Assembly (NCBI GenBank): GCA_020002185.1
Contig: CM034537.1
Coordinates: 7,965,650-8,029,649, forward strand
Direction: 5' to 3'
DNA from: Paraescarpia echinospica
Lineage: Eukaryota; Annelida; Polychaeta; Sabellida; Siboglinidae
DNA length: 64,000 nucleotides
Of the stretch, positions 1-11,399 are shown piece after piece. A model generated the notes under the pieces. It did not search any database. It worked only from the letters and a program-made list of their open reading frames with translations, and was not told the DNA's origin. Position 1 is the first letter of the stretch. Each line of letters starts with the position of its first letter. Both the position numbers and the translations under genes were made by a program.

Positions 1-109
1 CGTGAACATATCCTGCATGTACGTGCTGGTTACTAGTTAACTAGAATTGACGTAGTTTGTTGTATGCGCATGGATTAAATGTGCTTGTCTGGAACAGGAA
101 TCAGTGTTC

Positions 110-176
110 ACACACGCACGCAAGCACCGCGCGCACTCACGCGCACATACACACACGCACGCACACACACGCGCTC
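110..176. repeat. CA/ACGC low-complexity tract
   Basis: Alternating CA dinucleotides mixed with ACGC tetranucleotides. It is a simple-sequence tract with no coding signal. It is followed at about 195-245 by a short imperfect GAT/AAT/TTG trinucleotide stretch. Confidence 0.8.
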
Positions 177-365
177 GATTACAGTTAGATCATTGATGAT
201 GATAATAATAATATTATTATTGTTGTTGCTATTCTTATTATTGGCATTATCATAGAGTTAATGAACTTCGATAAAACATCTTATTATTAGACTAAAGTGC
301 CAATATTGTTTACGATCCACTTCACTGCACCGTGTAAATGAACAAAGTTGTTGTAAATAAACATG

Positions 366-452
366 CTGGACACCACCGTAAAGTAGCTGGACACTACCGT
401 AAAGTAGCTGGACACCACCGTAAAGTAGCTGGACACCACCGTAAAGTAGCTG
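366..452. repeat. 21-bp tandem repeat, about 4 copies
   Basis: Four nearly identical 21-bp units carrying the core GGACACCACCGTAAAGTAG follow head to tail. One unit differs by a C/T change. The flanks are unique, and the repeat has no evident function. Confidence 0.9.
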
Positions 453-787
453 AATGTTTTTTCTGTTTATAGAAATGCGTTACCCAAGTTGAGTCGGTAA
501 CGTAACCGAGATAATAGATGTGATTTTGACACGTGTCTGAAGACACCCGGCAGTAGAACATGCACTACAGTTGACTTGTCTGTTGGTCCTTCTAAGCCGA
601 CTTGTAATTATAGGTATGCCAACCGGAAACATACTTTGTTACTTAGTCCGTACAGACTAGCGGAGACAACAGATGAGTCGACGCCCAGGCACCTCCAAGC
701 AACCAGCGACGCACGATCCGTGTATGCGTTCGACTAAATATTTACCTGCCAACATTACACTATTTGTCATTTCGATTTATTAAATTT
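453..787. other. unannotated stretch
   Basis: This is unique-looking sequence between two simple repeats. I see no credible open reading frame, RNA gene or promoter in it. Confidence 0.5.
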
Positions 788-1026
788 GAATGCTCATCTC
801 CTCCATCCATCCCCTCCTCTCCCCGATCCCCTTCCACCTCCGTCCCTCCCATCCTCCGTCCATCCCTTCCTCCCCATCCCATCCCATCCATCCATCCATC
901 CCTCCCTCCTCCATCCCTCCATTCCATCCTCCCCCCCCCAGTCCATCCCCTCCATCCACCTCCCTCCCTCCCTCCCTCCCTCCCTCCCTCCCCCTCTCTC
1001 TCTCTCCCTCCCTCCCTCCCTCCCTC
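788..1026. repeat. polypyrimidine CATC/CCTC tract
   Basis: Roughly 240 bases of almost pure pyrimidine on the plus strand, built from CATC and CCTC tetranucleotides with a short CTCT run. Open frames on both strands here (Pro/Ser-rich on plus, Gly/Arg/Glu-rich on minus) come from the repeat and are not genes. Such homopurine-homopyrimidine mirror tracts can form triplex DNA, which is inference here. Confidence 0.85.
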
Positions 1027-1039
1027 GTTCCCTGTGAGC

Positions 1040-2205
1040 TGGCAATGGGGCAATGGTATATGGAAATGCGTATAGCTTAAACAGAGATGTTGATTTAGAG
1101 AGGATATACTTGGGGTACTTGGGATAATTAAATTGGTAGGATGTAATCCGGGTGTATTTGGGAGCATATATCAAAATTGTTTTGATCTTCTGTAACGAGT
1201 TCAATAATGACGCAAGTCACCAATGACCGGTGCAACATGTGGAGATGCTTCGACGAATACGTTGAATGGAGCTCGAGGTCTAATATAGACAGCTTACCAT
1301 AGCCATCTCATGGAATTTGATCAGGCAAACTGAAAATCAGAAGACAAATATAGCGCCGCCTGAAGCGTGCGGCTTAAAGTTTGACTTGAGGTACAGAGGT
1401 GCGTCGTTTTGGAAAGACTAGTTGTTTGTTGTCAGCAGAAACGCTCCCAAATTAATAGTCTTGAGAACGGAACGACTTAAAATAATGCAACAATTGACGG
1501 TGGCATGGTTAAAGAAGGATGCCCGTGAGAGACTGAGTAAACAATACCTTTTTGTATTGTGTTTGTCTGTTTGTGATGCAATCTACTAAAATTAATGCAG
1601 CGTGGCATCCGCTTGGGAAATATAAAAGAAATATAATGAATCCCGATGTGAATGATTGCCCCAGAAGCCGTCGGGGTGTGAGTGTGTTATCATGCCACCG
1701 AACCTGTCAATAAGCCTCACATACAGTCTGTAAGTACTATGTGTAGCTGATGATGTCACTCATCCGTGAAGTCTTTTCCGGTTGGATGGCTTTTGTATCA
1801 GATCTCTTTGGAAGAGAAGAGGAAACTATTATCTGTGCTAAATTAATCCCATTTGAGTAGTTTCTACTGGAATTGTTGATTTCCGATCGTTTGGATGGCT
1901 TTCCTATATCTATGCTAGATTCATTTCCTTGCAGTTGTTTAAGAAATCTTCAAGGTAAACATTAATTTATGTAGGGGGGAAGCTAAGTCACGGTGAATGG
2001 CACGAGCCGTTGAGTCGACAGAGCGGTGAGCTGGAAGCGACACACGAGCCTACGTCGGAACACGAGTCAACCACCAAATGTTGAATTATATTTGGAATCC
2101 GTCGCAGTAATTGACCAATACATTTAAATGTCTTGTCGCTACTAAGTAGATCGTCACTTCATTTATTCTGTCCGAACTTTTGTCTATATTACGTGCATTG
2201 AGCAA
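1040..2205. other. unannotated intergenic stretch
   Basis: About 1.2 kb of non-repetitive sequence without long open frames, recognisable transposon ends or RNA genes. Confidence 0.5.
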
Positions 2206-2212
2206 ATGTTTC

Positions 2213-2250
2213 TCACGATGTATATATATATATATATATATACATCGTGA
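2213..2250. repeat. perfect 38-bp palindrome with (TA)11 core
   Basis: The arms TCACGATG (2213-2220) and CATCGTGA (2243-2250) are exact reverse complements flanking eleven TA dinucleotides, so the whole 38 bp is self-complementary and could extrude as a cruciform or hairpin. Confidence 0.85.
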
Positions 2251-2605
2251 TAAATATATAAATTGGCTTCTCATGGTATCTCATTCTACTAACAATCTGA
2301 TCATAATATCGCGCAATGTCGACCGTCCGCGTTGACACCAACAGCACGTATAACGACTGTAACGTAACCTCCAGTCTTAACCTTTCGATAACTTGACCAA
2401 TATTTAATTTGCCCGAAGCGAGTCTATTTTCAACTGGTATGCGAGGTCAGATGTTCAACTTGTCCCCAACAGACTCTGTGATATTATAGTAATTATACAT
2501 TAATCAGAGTGATACGAAAATGAGGTGTTGGAGGGTTTAGTTATAAATATATCAGTCGTGACTTTATTTGTGTCTTGTAGCAAAACAAGGTGTTGTCAAG
2601 CTGAT

Positions 2606-3998
2606 CTCCCGGACCGAGTTTATCTCTCTCTTTAGCCGCGTAGGGTCTTTCTGGCCGTCCGGACTGGGTTTATCACTCTCTTTAGCCGGGTAGGGTCTCT
2701 CTCACCGTCCGGACTGGGTTTATCACTCTCTTTAGCCGGGTAGGGTCTCTCTCACCGTCCGGACTGGGTTTATCTCTCTCTTTAGCCGGGTAGCGTCTCT
2801 CTCACAGTCCTGACTGGGTATATCACTCTCTTTAGCCGGGTAGGGTCTCTCTCGCCGTCCTGACTGGGTTTATCTCTCTCTTTAGCCGGATAGCGTCTCT
2901 CTCACCGTCCGGACTGGGTTTGTCTCTCTCTTTACCCGGGTAGGGTCTTTCTGGCCGTCCAGACTGGGTTTATCTCTCTCTTTAGTCGGGTAGCGTCTCT
3001 CTCACCGTCCGGGCTGGGTTTATCTCTCTCTATATCCGCGTAGCGTCTCTCTCACCGTCCGGACTGGATTTATCTGTCTCTTTAGCCGGGTAGGGTCTCT
3101 CTCACCGTTCGGACTGGGTTTATCTCTCTCTTTAGCCGGGTAGCGTCTCTCTCACCGTCCTGACTGGGTATATCACTCTCTTTAGCCGGGTAGGGTCTCT
3201 CTCGCCGTCCTGACTGGGTTTATCTCTCTCTTTAGCCGGATAGCGTCTCTCTCACCGTCCGGACTGGGTTTGTCTCTCTCTTTACCCGGGTAGGGTCTTT
3301 CTGGCCGTCCGGACTGGGTTTATCTCTCTCTTTAGTCGGGTAACGTCTCTCTCACCGTCCGGGCTGGGTTTATCTATCTCTTTATCCGCGTAGCGTCTCT
3401 CTCACCGTCCGGACTGGATTTATCTGTCTCTTTAGCCGGGTAGGGTCTCTCTCACCGTTCGGACTGGGTTTATCTCTCTCTTTAGCCGGGTAGCGTCTCT
3501 CTCACCGTCCGGACTGGGTTTATCACTCTCTTTAGCCGGGTAGCGTCTCTCTCACCGTCCGGACTGGATTTATCTCTCTCTTTAGACGCGTAGCGATCTC
3601 TCACCGTCCGCACTGGATTTATCTCTCTCTTTAGCTGGGTAGCGTCTGTCTGGCCGTCCGGTCTGGGTTTATATCTCTCTTTAGCCGCGTAGCGTCTCTC
3701 TCACCGTCCGGATTGGGTTTATCTCTCTCTTTAGCTGCGTAGTGTCTCTCTCACCGTTCGGAGTGAATTTATTTGTTTAGTCGGGTAGCGTCTTTCTGAC
3801 CGCCCGGGCTATGTTTATCTCTGTCTTTAGCCGGGTAGCGTCTCTCTCACCGTCCGGATTGAGTTTATCTCTCTCTTTAGTGGGGTAGCGTCTCTCTGAC
3901 CGTCCGGACTGGGTTTAGATATCTCTTTAGCCGGGTAGCATCTCTCTCACCGTCCGGACTGGGTTTATATCTCTCTTTAGCCGGGTAGCGTCTCTGAC
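2606..3998. repeat. 50-bp satellite, about 28 copies, with a 7-unit higher-order repeat
   Basis: The unit contains GGGTTTATCTCTCTCTTTAG followed by a GGGTAGCGTCTCTCTCACCG-type half. Units differ by point changes. A distinctive run of variants beginning near 2811 recurs near 3161, exactly 350 bp or seven units later, so a multi-unit block has been duplicated. No coding potential is preserved. Confidence 0.9.
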
Positions 3999-4343
3999 CA
4001 CTCTCAATGTCGTCGCTTACAGCGTAATAACCCCTGTGGAGGGTTCCTTTGAGTAGTGATACCGTCGGTCAGCGGGTGCGTTTCTACACCCTACGCCAGT
4101 TGCCCGAGGTCAGCGTAGTAGACCTATTTGATCTGCTGCAAACCACACAACAACCGCCGACAAAAGCGGACAATTTTCTCAAGCGGGTAATCGGGATATT
4201 TTTATCGTCGTTATCGGGTTGTCGGACGAGTGAGCGGAGGGTCAGATTGTTCGGCCAGCGTAAACTGATGTGTAGTGATTACCCATATTCCCAACAGCAG
4301 CGGACGAGTCACCGACGGAGGGTATAAATACGTATGTTGGTCA

Positions 4344-4555
4344 GTGCGTCACGGATTCACTGTCCCTTGCCGAAACATACTACAAGACTATTACAACTGA
4401 TTCACTGACCCTTACTAGACCTCGTATATGACTAATAGGCCTACAACTGATTCACTAACCTCTGCTAAACCTCGTATAGAACGATTACAATTGGTTCACT
4501 GACCCTGCTAGAACTCATACAAGACTAATACAAGTGATTCATTGACTCCTGCCAA
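4344..4555. repeat. diverged tandem repeat of about 57 bp, about 4 copies
   Basis: Successive degenerate copies carry the elements ACTGATTCACTGACC and GACCTCGTAT. Divergence is much higher than in the neighbouring arrays, which suggests an older array. Confidence 0.75.
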
Positions 4556-4904
4556 AAACTCACTATTCGCGTCCCGCATGAATCTCGTTAGCGTTGGTTA
4601 CGATGGGCGACCGAGGGGGGACTGTCTAATATATATTGTACCAACCTCTAGTATTTGTCTTACTCAACTTCCCCCAACCCATCCAATAACAACTGTGAGG
4701 TAGGTTTCATGAAGCGTTCTTAAAGTTTCACAATTACTTAGTATCACGTGTTTGGAAAACACCTATGTTCGCATACGTCGTCATTTACTAAGACAGTCGT
4801 CTTAAAGATAAGAACAATCTTAGTTGCGTCACGAAACCGGTCCCCAGATGGTTTAAAACATTTTGTCATCCCGTTCGAGTCAGACTTCTGCTATTCATTT
4901 GTAT

Positions 4905-5080
4905 GCATGCGTAGTGTATGTTTGTAGTGGATGTGTGTAGTGGATGTGTGTAGTGCATGCGTATAGTGCATGCGTGTAGTGGATGCGTGTAGTGGATGCG
5001 TGTAGTGGATGCGTATAGTGGATGCGTGTAGTGCATGCGTATAGTGGATGCGTGTAGTGGATGCGTGTAGTGCATGCGGT
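4905..5080. repeat. 13-bp minisatellite
   Basis: Repeats of GCGTGTAGTGGAT and variants, about 13 copies. His/Thr-rich minus-strand frames over this region are repeat artefacts. Confidence 0.85.
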
Positions 5081-5333
5081 ACTAGTGGATCGACAGCGTT
5101 GTGACAGCGAGGTTATGTTACATTGCTTTAGACCTTCAATTGTTGTTCTTCTTCTTCTACACATTTGTTGACATAACGATTGTATTTACCCATTTGTTTC
5201 ACTTGGCCTGCCCGTACCTCGGCGCCGGGTATATCGTGTTTCGTTGACCCGGTACGTTTGCCGCGAGCGCTTTGTAAACTCTCGGCCACAATTTGGGCTG
5301 TTGTTATTGAAATCGCTTTGAGAAACTGGAAAT

Positions 5334-5392
5334 AGCGTCCAACTGGAAGCGTCCAACTAGAAGCGTCCAACTGGAAGCGTCCAAATGGAAGC
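5334..5392. repeat. 14-bp minisatellite, about 4 copies
   Basis: Four copies of AACTGGAAGCGTCC with single-base differences. Confidence 0.85.
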
Positions 5393-5474
5393 GTCAAGGC
5401 GAGTGCAAAAGTTACTACTGGGGAAATATTCGACGACGGCGGACGGACGGATCTTTGTACCAAGATGCAATCTT

Positions 5475-6045
5475 GGATATGACGTCTGCTAGACACTGCG
5501 TTCTGGGACATGACGTCTGCTAGACACTGTGTTCGGGGACATGACGTCTGCTAGACACTGCGTTCTGGGACATGACGTCTGCTAGACACTGTGTTCTGGG
5601 ACATGACGTCTGCTAGACACTGCGTTCTGGGACATGACATCTGCTAGACACTGCGTTTTGGGACATGACGTCTGCTGGACACTTCGTTCTGGGACATGAC
5701 GTCTGCTAGACACTGCATTCTGGGACATGACGTCTGCTAGACACTGCGTTTTGGGACATGACGTCTGTTAGACACTGCGTTTTGGGACATAACGTCTGCT
5801 AGGCATTACGTTCTGGGACATGACGTCTGCTAGACACTGCGTTCGGGGACATGATGTATGCTAGACAGTGTGTTATAGGACATGACGTCTGCTAGACACT
5901 GCGATCGGGGACATGATGTATGCTAGACAGTGCTTTATGGGACATGACGCCTGCTAGACAGTGCGTTATGGGACATGACGTCTGCTAGACAGTGCGTTAT
6001 GGGACATGATGTCTGCTAGATATTGCGTTCTGGGACATGGAACAC
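5475..6045. repeat. 31-bp satellite, about 18 copies
   Basis: The unit includes GACGTCTGCTAGACACTGCG and then TTCTGGGACAT. The period is 31 bp, seen directly from the starts at 5481 and 5512. Variation concentrates in the GCGTTCTGG part. Confidence 0.9.
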
Positions 6046-6558
6046 GCAAGACACTGAGCTTAAGCTTTTGAGAAAATAGTTTGAAATATATGCGATCATG
6101 TCATAAATAATAACTTGCTGTAATAAAACTTTGAATACTTTGTAGTCGTATGTGCATGTGCGCTTTTAACAAAAACGCGATTTTAGTGAATCAACCGCGT
6201 AATGATATATTTGCCATTATAAAGCCATTTTGAAGGAAGTAAGTGAATTAATTCCCGAGACCAACTACGTCATTAACAAATATCTTCATTAAAATACCGT
6301 GGTAGCACAATATGTGCATTTTTGCACGTTTCCAAGCCAAGTTCGGTGGGATCTAAGCTACATGATCATAGCATCATGATGTTCATGGCAAAGAACGTTA
6401 GTATGGAGTTAGCGGCGTCATCAAGGAGAAGGCTAACAACAGCGTATAATACAAAAAAATATTCGCAAATAGTAGGGATTTATGTGAGGCAGTAAAGGAA
6501 ATTACGACTCCGTGACTGTTGTGGAGGTCAGCGAAGAGTAAAAAGTAAAAAAGTAAAG
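6046..6558. other. unannotated stretch
   Basis: AT-rich unique sequence with no credible open frame. It ends in a short A-rich GTAAAAAGT-type run that abuts the SINE tail. Confidence 0.45.
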
Positions 6559-6762
6559 GTATGTTCTTATATAGCGCAGTATCCAGTCCTCGTGACTGCT
6601 CAAAGCGCTTTACACTTTACTCCTTGGCAGACTTGTTCAATCGAACACCATCTTGACTTCTCTGGGAAGAATTCAGCCACTCTGCAATTAATGCGCGAAA
6701 ACTTTTCGTACACAAATACCCACCGCTGTCTATAGCCAGGTGCTCATTCATACAACTGAGTT
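6559..6762 (-). mobile_element. CORE-SINE copy A (truncated at its tRNA end)
   Basis: This sequence matches the SINE inserted at 44781-45110 base for base over long stretches: the tail with TTCTTATATAGCGCAGTATC and CTCAAAGCGCTTTACACTTT, then the body through the ACTGAG near 6760. It lies in minus orientation and lacks the tRNA-like promoter head present in the other copy, as expected for 5' truncation during target-primed insertion. A GT microsatellite begins exactly where the homology stops. Confidence 0.8.
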
Positions 6763-6773
6763 AGTGTGTGTGT

Positions 6774-6830
<57 letters not shown>

Positions 6831-6935
6831 CGTGTGTGTGTGTATGTTTTTGTGCGCGTGTGTGTCCGTATGTGCGCGCATGTACGTGCGCGTATGTGTA
6901 AGCGTGCTTGAGTGCGTGTGCATGATTTCGTGCAC
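6763..6935. repeat. (GT)n microsatellite with GCGT interruptions
   Basis: Long GT dinucleotide tract, pure at 6778-6826 and then degenerate. Cys/Val and His/Thr open frames here are artefacts. Confidence 0.9.
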
Positions 6936-7289
6936 GGTTTCACTGACGGCAGATTTGTTAGTGGATCTCCAGCTACGTTCATAATTAAGTAGGTGTCGAT
7001 AGAATGTCTTCCTGAAAATAGCGTGGGTTTTCAACTTGCACATTTGCCCGTTACCCGGCTCCTGACATTTGACGACAAACGACGGAGAATAGCAACTAAT
7101 GTGCAAGATCTCTCCCATCTTAAACAACCGTTGCACCTATTGACCGCGCATTAAGAGTCAATGCTATATGAGCCGCATACTTGGCGAGGCGGCTCAAAAC
7201 GATGTTACTACAAAGGGCGGACGTTCTTGCTTGCAGTTAGTTCGGCTACTGAGTGCACCTTCCCGGAAGACGCAAAACAAGGCCTTCTC

Positions 7290-7865
7290 CCCTCCGTCTT
7301 CTGTCTTTCTCTCGTCCTTCTCCCGTCCTTTTCCCGTCCAACTCCCGTCCATCTCCCGCCCATCTCCCGTCCATCTCCTGTCCATCTCCCGTCCATCTCC
7401 GGTCCATCTCCCGTCCTTCTCCCGTCCTTCTCCCGTTCTTCTCCCGTCTTTCTCCCGTCCTTCTCCCGTCCTTCTCCCGTCCTTCTCCCGTCCTTCTCCC
7501 GTCCTTCTCCCGTCCTTCTACCATTCATCTCCCGTCCTCCTCTCGTCCTTCTCCCGTCCTTTTCCCGTCCATCTCCCATCCATCTCCCGTCCATCTCCCG
7601 TCCATCTCCCGTCCATCTCCCGTCCATCTCCCGTCCATCTCCGGTCCATCTCCCGTCCTTCTCCCGTCCTTCTCTCTTCCTTCTACCATTCATCTCCCAT
7701 ACTTCTCCCATCCTTCTCCCGTCCTTCTCTCGTCCTTCTCCCATCCTTCCCCCGCCCTTCTCCCGTCCTTTTCCCAACCTTATCCCGTCCATCTCCTTTC
7801 CTTCTCCCATCCTTCTCCCGCCCTTCTCCCGTCCATCTCCCTTCCTTCTCCTATCCTTCTACCAC
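7290..7865. repeat. 11-bp polypyrimidine minisatellite, about 50 copies
   Basis: Units GTCCTTCTCCC and GTCCATCTCCC alternate for nearly 600 bp. The plus strand is almost all pyrimidine. Because the period is 11 bp, the array reads through all three plus frames and three minus frames as Pro/Ser-rich or Gly/Arg/Glu-rich peptides; these long frames are not genes. Confidence 0.9.
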
Positions 7866-8360
7866 CCGAATGCACTCCGACTGTGGCAAGGCCAGGTATG
7901 CACAAAATAGGAAATGTATTTGGAATAAGGCTATTTTCTAATGAATGTTACTTGTTTTATTTGGTAGAATAGAATAGAAGTTGATGTCAATTAAATCTAA
8001 AATGTAACCAGGACGTAAAACCTTCCAAATATATACAGATTATAATACATCTAGACTATAGCGATGTCGGTAACACAAAGACTTGTACTGCTTTTCAAAT
8101 TATGTAATAAGCTATCTCATACAAGTTTTTAAACATAACACCATGCGGTAATGTACCACACGACCACATTATGTCGAGCAGGAGAATGTCACTTATGTAT
8201 TTTTAATATGTCACTTATGTCACTTACGTCAAGCGTAATTCACACGAGGAAGGTCAGCAATAACAATAATTAGGTCAAGGAAGAACATAGACATTTGTCG
8301 TAATAGCAACACGTTTATTGAAGATTATATTATAAATGTATATAAGATGGGGACAAGTTG
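7866..8360. other. unannotated AT-rich stretch
   Basis: No gene or mobile-element signature is visible. There is a short local duplication of TGTCACTTATG near 8190-8222. Confidence 0.45.
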
Positions 8361-8364
8361 TTGA

Positions 8365-9462
8365 AGACTATATATTGGAATGTTCGTAGTTCGGACACGA
8401 ATCGTTGAAGACTAGATATTGGAATGTCCGTAGTTCGGACACGAATCGTTGAAGACTAGATATTGGAATGTCCGTAGTTCGGACACGAATCGTTGAAGAC
8501 TATAGAACATGAATGTCCGTAGTTCGGGCACGAATCGTTGAAGACTATAGAACATCACTGTAGGTAGTTGGACACGAATCCTTTGAAGACTATAGAACAT
8601 CAATGTAGGTAGTTCGGACATGAATCGTTGAAGACTATAGAACATGAATGTCCGTAGTTCGGACACGAATCGTTGAAGACTATAGAACAGGAATGTCCGT
8701 AGTTCGGACACGAATCGTTGTTGACTATAGAACGTGAATGTAGGCAGTTCGGACACGAATCGTTGAAGACTATTGAACATGAATGTCCGTAGTTCGAACA
8801 CAAATCGTTGAAGACCATAGAACATGAATGTCCGTAGATCGGACACGAATCGTTGAAGTCAATAGAACAGGAATGTCCGTAGTTCGGACACGAATCGTTG
8901 ATGACTATAGAACGTGAATGTAGGTAGTTAGACACGAATCCTTTGAAGACTATAGAACATCAATGTAGGTAGTTCGGACATGAATCGTTGAAGACTATAG
9001 AACATGAATGTCCGTAGTTCGAACACAAATCGTTGAAGACCATAGAACAGGAATGTCCGTAGTTCGAACACGATTCGTTGAAGTCTATAGAACATAAATG
9101 TAGGTAGTTCGGACACGAATCGTTGAAGACTATAGAACATAAATCTAGGTAGTTCGGACACGAATCGTTGAAGACTATAGAACATGAATGTCCGTACTTC
9201 GAACACGAATCGTTGAAGACTATAGAACATGAAAGTCCGTAGATCGGACACGAATCGTTGAAGACTATAGAACATTAATGTAGGGAGTTCGGATACGAAT
9301 CGTTGAAGACTATAGAACGTGAATATACGTAGTTCGGACACGAATCGTTGAAAACTATAGAACATGAATGTCCGTAGTTCAGAGACGAATCGTTGAAGAC
9401 TATAGAACAGGAATGTCCGTAGTTCGGACACGAATCGTTGAAGACTATAAAAACATGAATGT
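8365..9462. repeat. 45-bp satellite, about 24 copies, each with a small hairpin
   Basis: The unit contains GAATGTCCGTAGTTCGGACA then CGAATCGTTGAAGACTATAG. The period is 45 bp (starts at 8422 and 8467). Most copies hold the inverted repeat TGTCCG/CGGACA around a 5-base loop. As 45 is a multiple of three, minus-strand frames stay open for hundreds of bases, but they repeat a 15-residue peptide and have no gene-like context. Confidence 0.9.
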
Positions 9463-9493
9463 CCGACTGAAGAATTTGAGCGCACGTATTTAG

Positions 9494-9545
9494 ACGACGA
9501 ACGAACGAACGAACGAACGAACGAACGAACGAACGAACGATCGAA
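9494..9545. repeat. (AACG)n microsatellite
   Basis: About twelve copies of the tetranucleotide AACG followed by a degenerate end. Confidence 0.95.
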
Positions 9546-9964
9546 CGAAGCGGTAGAGTTGAAGTGTTATAAACATGACACAGTTGTTTTGCACTCACAG
9601 TGTTAAATAGAAATATACACTGAAAAATGCGAGCGAACAAACTCAACCACGAACAACGAGTGACTCGACGAATGGGAACGCGTCGTCGAAGAAAGGTGTC
9701 TGCGACGACGATCATGATTTAACGAAACAGAAGAGTCGTTCCCCAAGTATGAAGCCACGTCATTGAAGGACATGAGAAAATGCACAGGATCAATAATTCT
9801 CTTCTGATGAACTCCAACAGAAATAGGTTTAGAAGATGATGCAGTGCCATCCAAACTAACCGTTTGCTGTCATTTGACAAGAAGGTCCGTCCGTTGTCAT
9901 ACAAAAGATATCATACACTCGTGATAATCATCGTATACGTATGCGTAAATATAATTCGAAATAT

Positions 9965-10112
9965 ATGTTTATGGGGTCACAGGAAGACGGCATATTACAT
10001 GCCATGTGACCACCATGCAACACAACTTTATTTTTAAACGGTTGTTTTGTGTATGTATACTGCTATGTTGTTGTTGTTGCAAAATAAATTGATTTGATTT
10101 GATTTGATTTGG
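9965..10112 (+). mobile_element. probable 3' tail of a LINE or SINE ending in (TTGAT)n
   Basis: The segment has a nested hairpin (GGTCACA at 9974 pairing with TGTGACC at about 10004), a TTGTTGTTG run, AAATAAA, and a terminal microsatellite of TTGAT units (10090-10110). A short microsatellite directly after a structured 3' UTR is typical of CR1/L2/RTE-type retroposon ends. No coding part remains, so the family cannot be named. Confidence 0.5.
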
Positions 10113-11399
10113 ATCCTCCAACAACGCCAGTCACTTTCGATGCCAAATGAAGATTAGTGTGCCAAGATATTTTCGTATCCACTCAATCAAATATCACCAT
10201 GGTATCGAGGGCAATTACTGTTATGTTTTATTATTATCCAAGGCATTGTTCTACCGCTGAGTGACGTAGACAACTGTTGATATCTTCTCACTCAATATCC
10301 CTACTGCACGTGTGTTACAGGTGACCATGCTTACTAAGACGGGCGTGGTTCGCTACGACACTCTCCATGACCGGGGATATGATTGATATGACTGGAAGCA
10401 GGGATTTGATCGGTGGTGTGACGGATCCTGCTTCCTTGCCGCTCGGGCACAGCAATGTCAATCAAATCCTTGATACTTGAGTAGATGCCTAAGAAAGCAA
10501 CCGTCAAGGCTACGGTTTCACCAACATTCTTTTGAGATCATAAGCTCGATTTTGTTCTTTAAAAAGTCGCTTTCTAACAGAGATGTTGTGTACTAAAAAG
10601 CGCCAGCGGGACACTTTCCCTACGAGTTCACGATCTTATCTTCAGTGAAACAGTCCCTACTGTTTCAACACAACTGACGATTTACCGTCATGTGGCTTTG
10701 GACATTTTGAACAGAATTTGTGACTGAAGAGGACCGTATTGCCTTTCGTTTGCACTTTCAGTTTCTCCATTTACATATAGCCTTGCATTGGCCGCAAATG
10801 TATTATTAAGTATATTAAAGTTGTACGGAAACATCTCGTTAAGTATATTTACCCACACGACGCAAGCAGGCACAACATTGCACAAATATATTGAACCAGG
10901 AGGAGTTGTGGATATAAGTTTCTCGGTAGAATGGTCTAAAGTGGAAGCACAGTGGTAGTGGGAACTGGTAACACTATCCCGGGATGGTAAATACAATGTG
11001 CCCGTTGGGTAATTGTAAATTACTTGTTGTATATTGCCCTTATTATGTATGGGGTGAATAGACTTATAACGAGGCAATGTCTTCCTAAGAGGCGCGTGTT
11101 AAGACATTGTACAGCCAATAGCGGCAAGTTAATTGCGAGAACTCTGTCGTCTTGACCTCTTTTTACTATTGACTAAAGACCGTGTGTCTTGCCGATCGTC
11201 GCTCAGCCGGAGGTTTCTGCGTTCTCTGCCTAAGTACGTGCTTCCGTGCGACATCTTCCGGTGTTTTCTAGCAGATCGCCTGGTGTCAGGAATTCGGCGC
11301 GTGGAGGACGCCGTGAACACGTTCTTACAAAAGCGCTCAGGTACGCGTAAACAGCGGTTATTTCTGGAAAGGAAACCGTGTTTATTTTCTCCGCTAAAA
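10113..11399. other. intergenic stretch with an unassigned minus-strand frame
   Basis: A 129-codon non-repetitive frame lies on the minus strand (11077-10688). I do not recognise the product; it has no transmembrane or metal-binding pattern I can name and no neighbouring exon with splice sites. It could be chance or a decayed mobile-element frame. The rest holds nothing I can support. Confidence 0.3.

Noticed and set aside
5475..6045. Regularly spaced array that could suggest a CRISPR
   Set aside because: There are no unique spacers; the whole 31-bp unit repeats with point changes in a eukaryotic context.
7161..7972. Three plus-strand frames of about 240-257 codons rich in Pro/Ser, and minus frames rich in Gly/Arg
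   Set aside because: An 11-bp minisatellite without stop triplets produces them in every phase; there is no gene-like composition or splice context.
8412..9485. Minus-strand frames with a repeated 15-residue peptide
   Set aside because: The 45-bp satellite has a period divisible by three, so frames stay open passively; stops and frame changes among units show no constraint.
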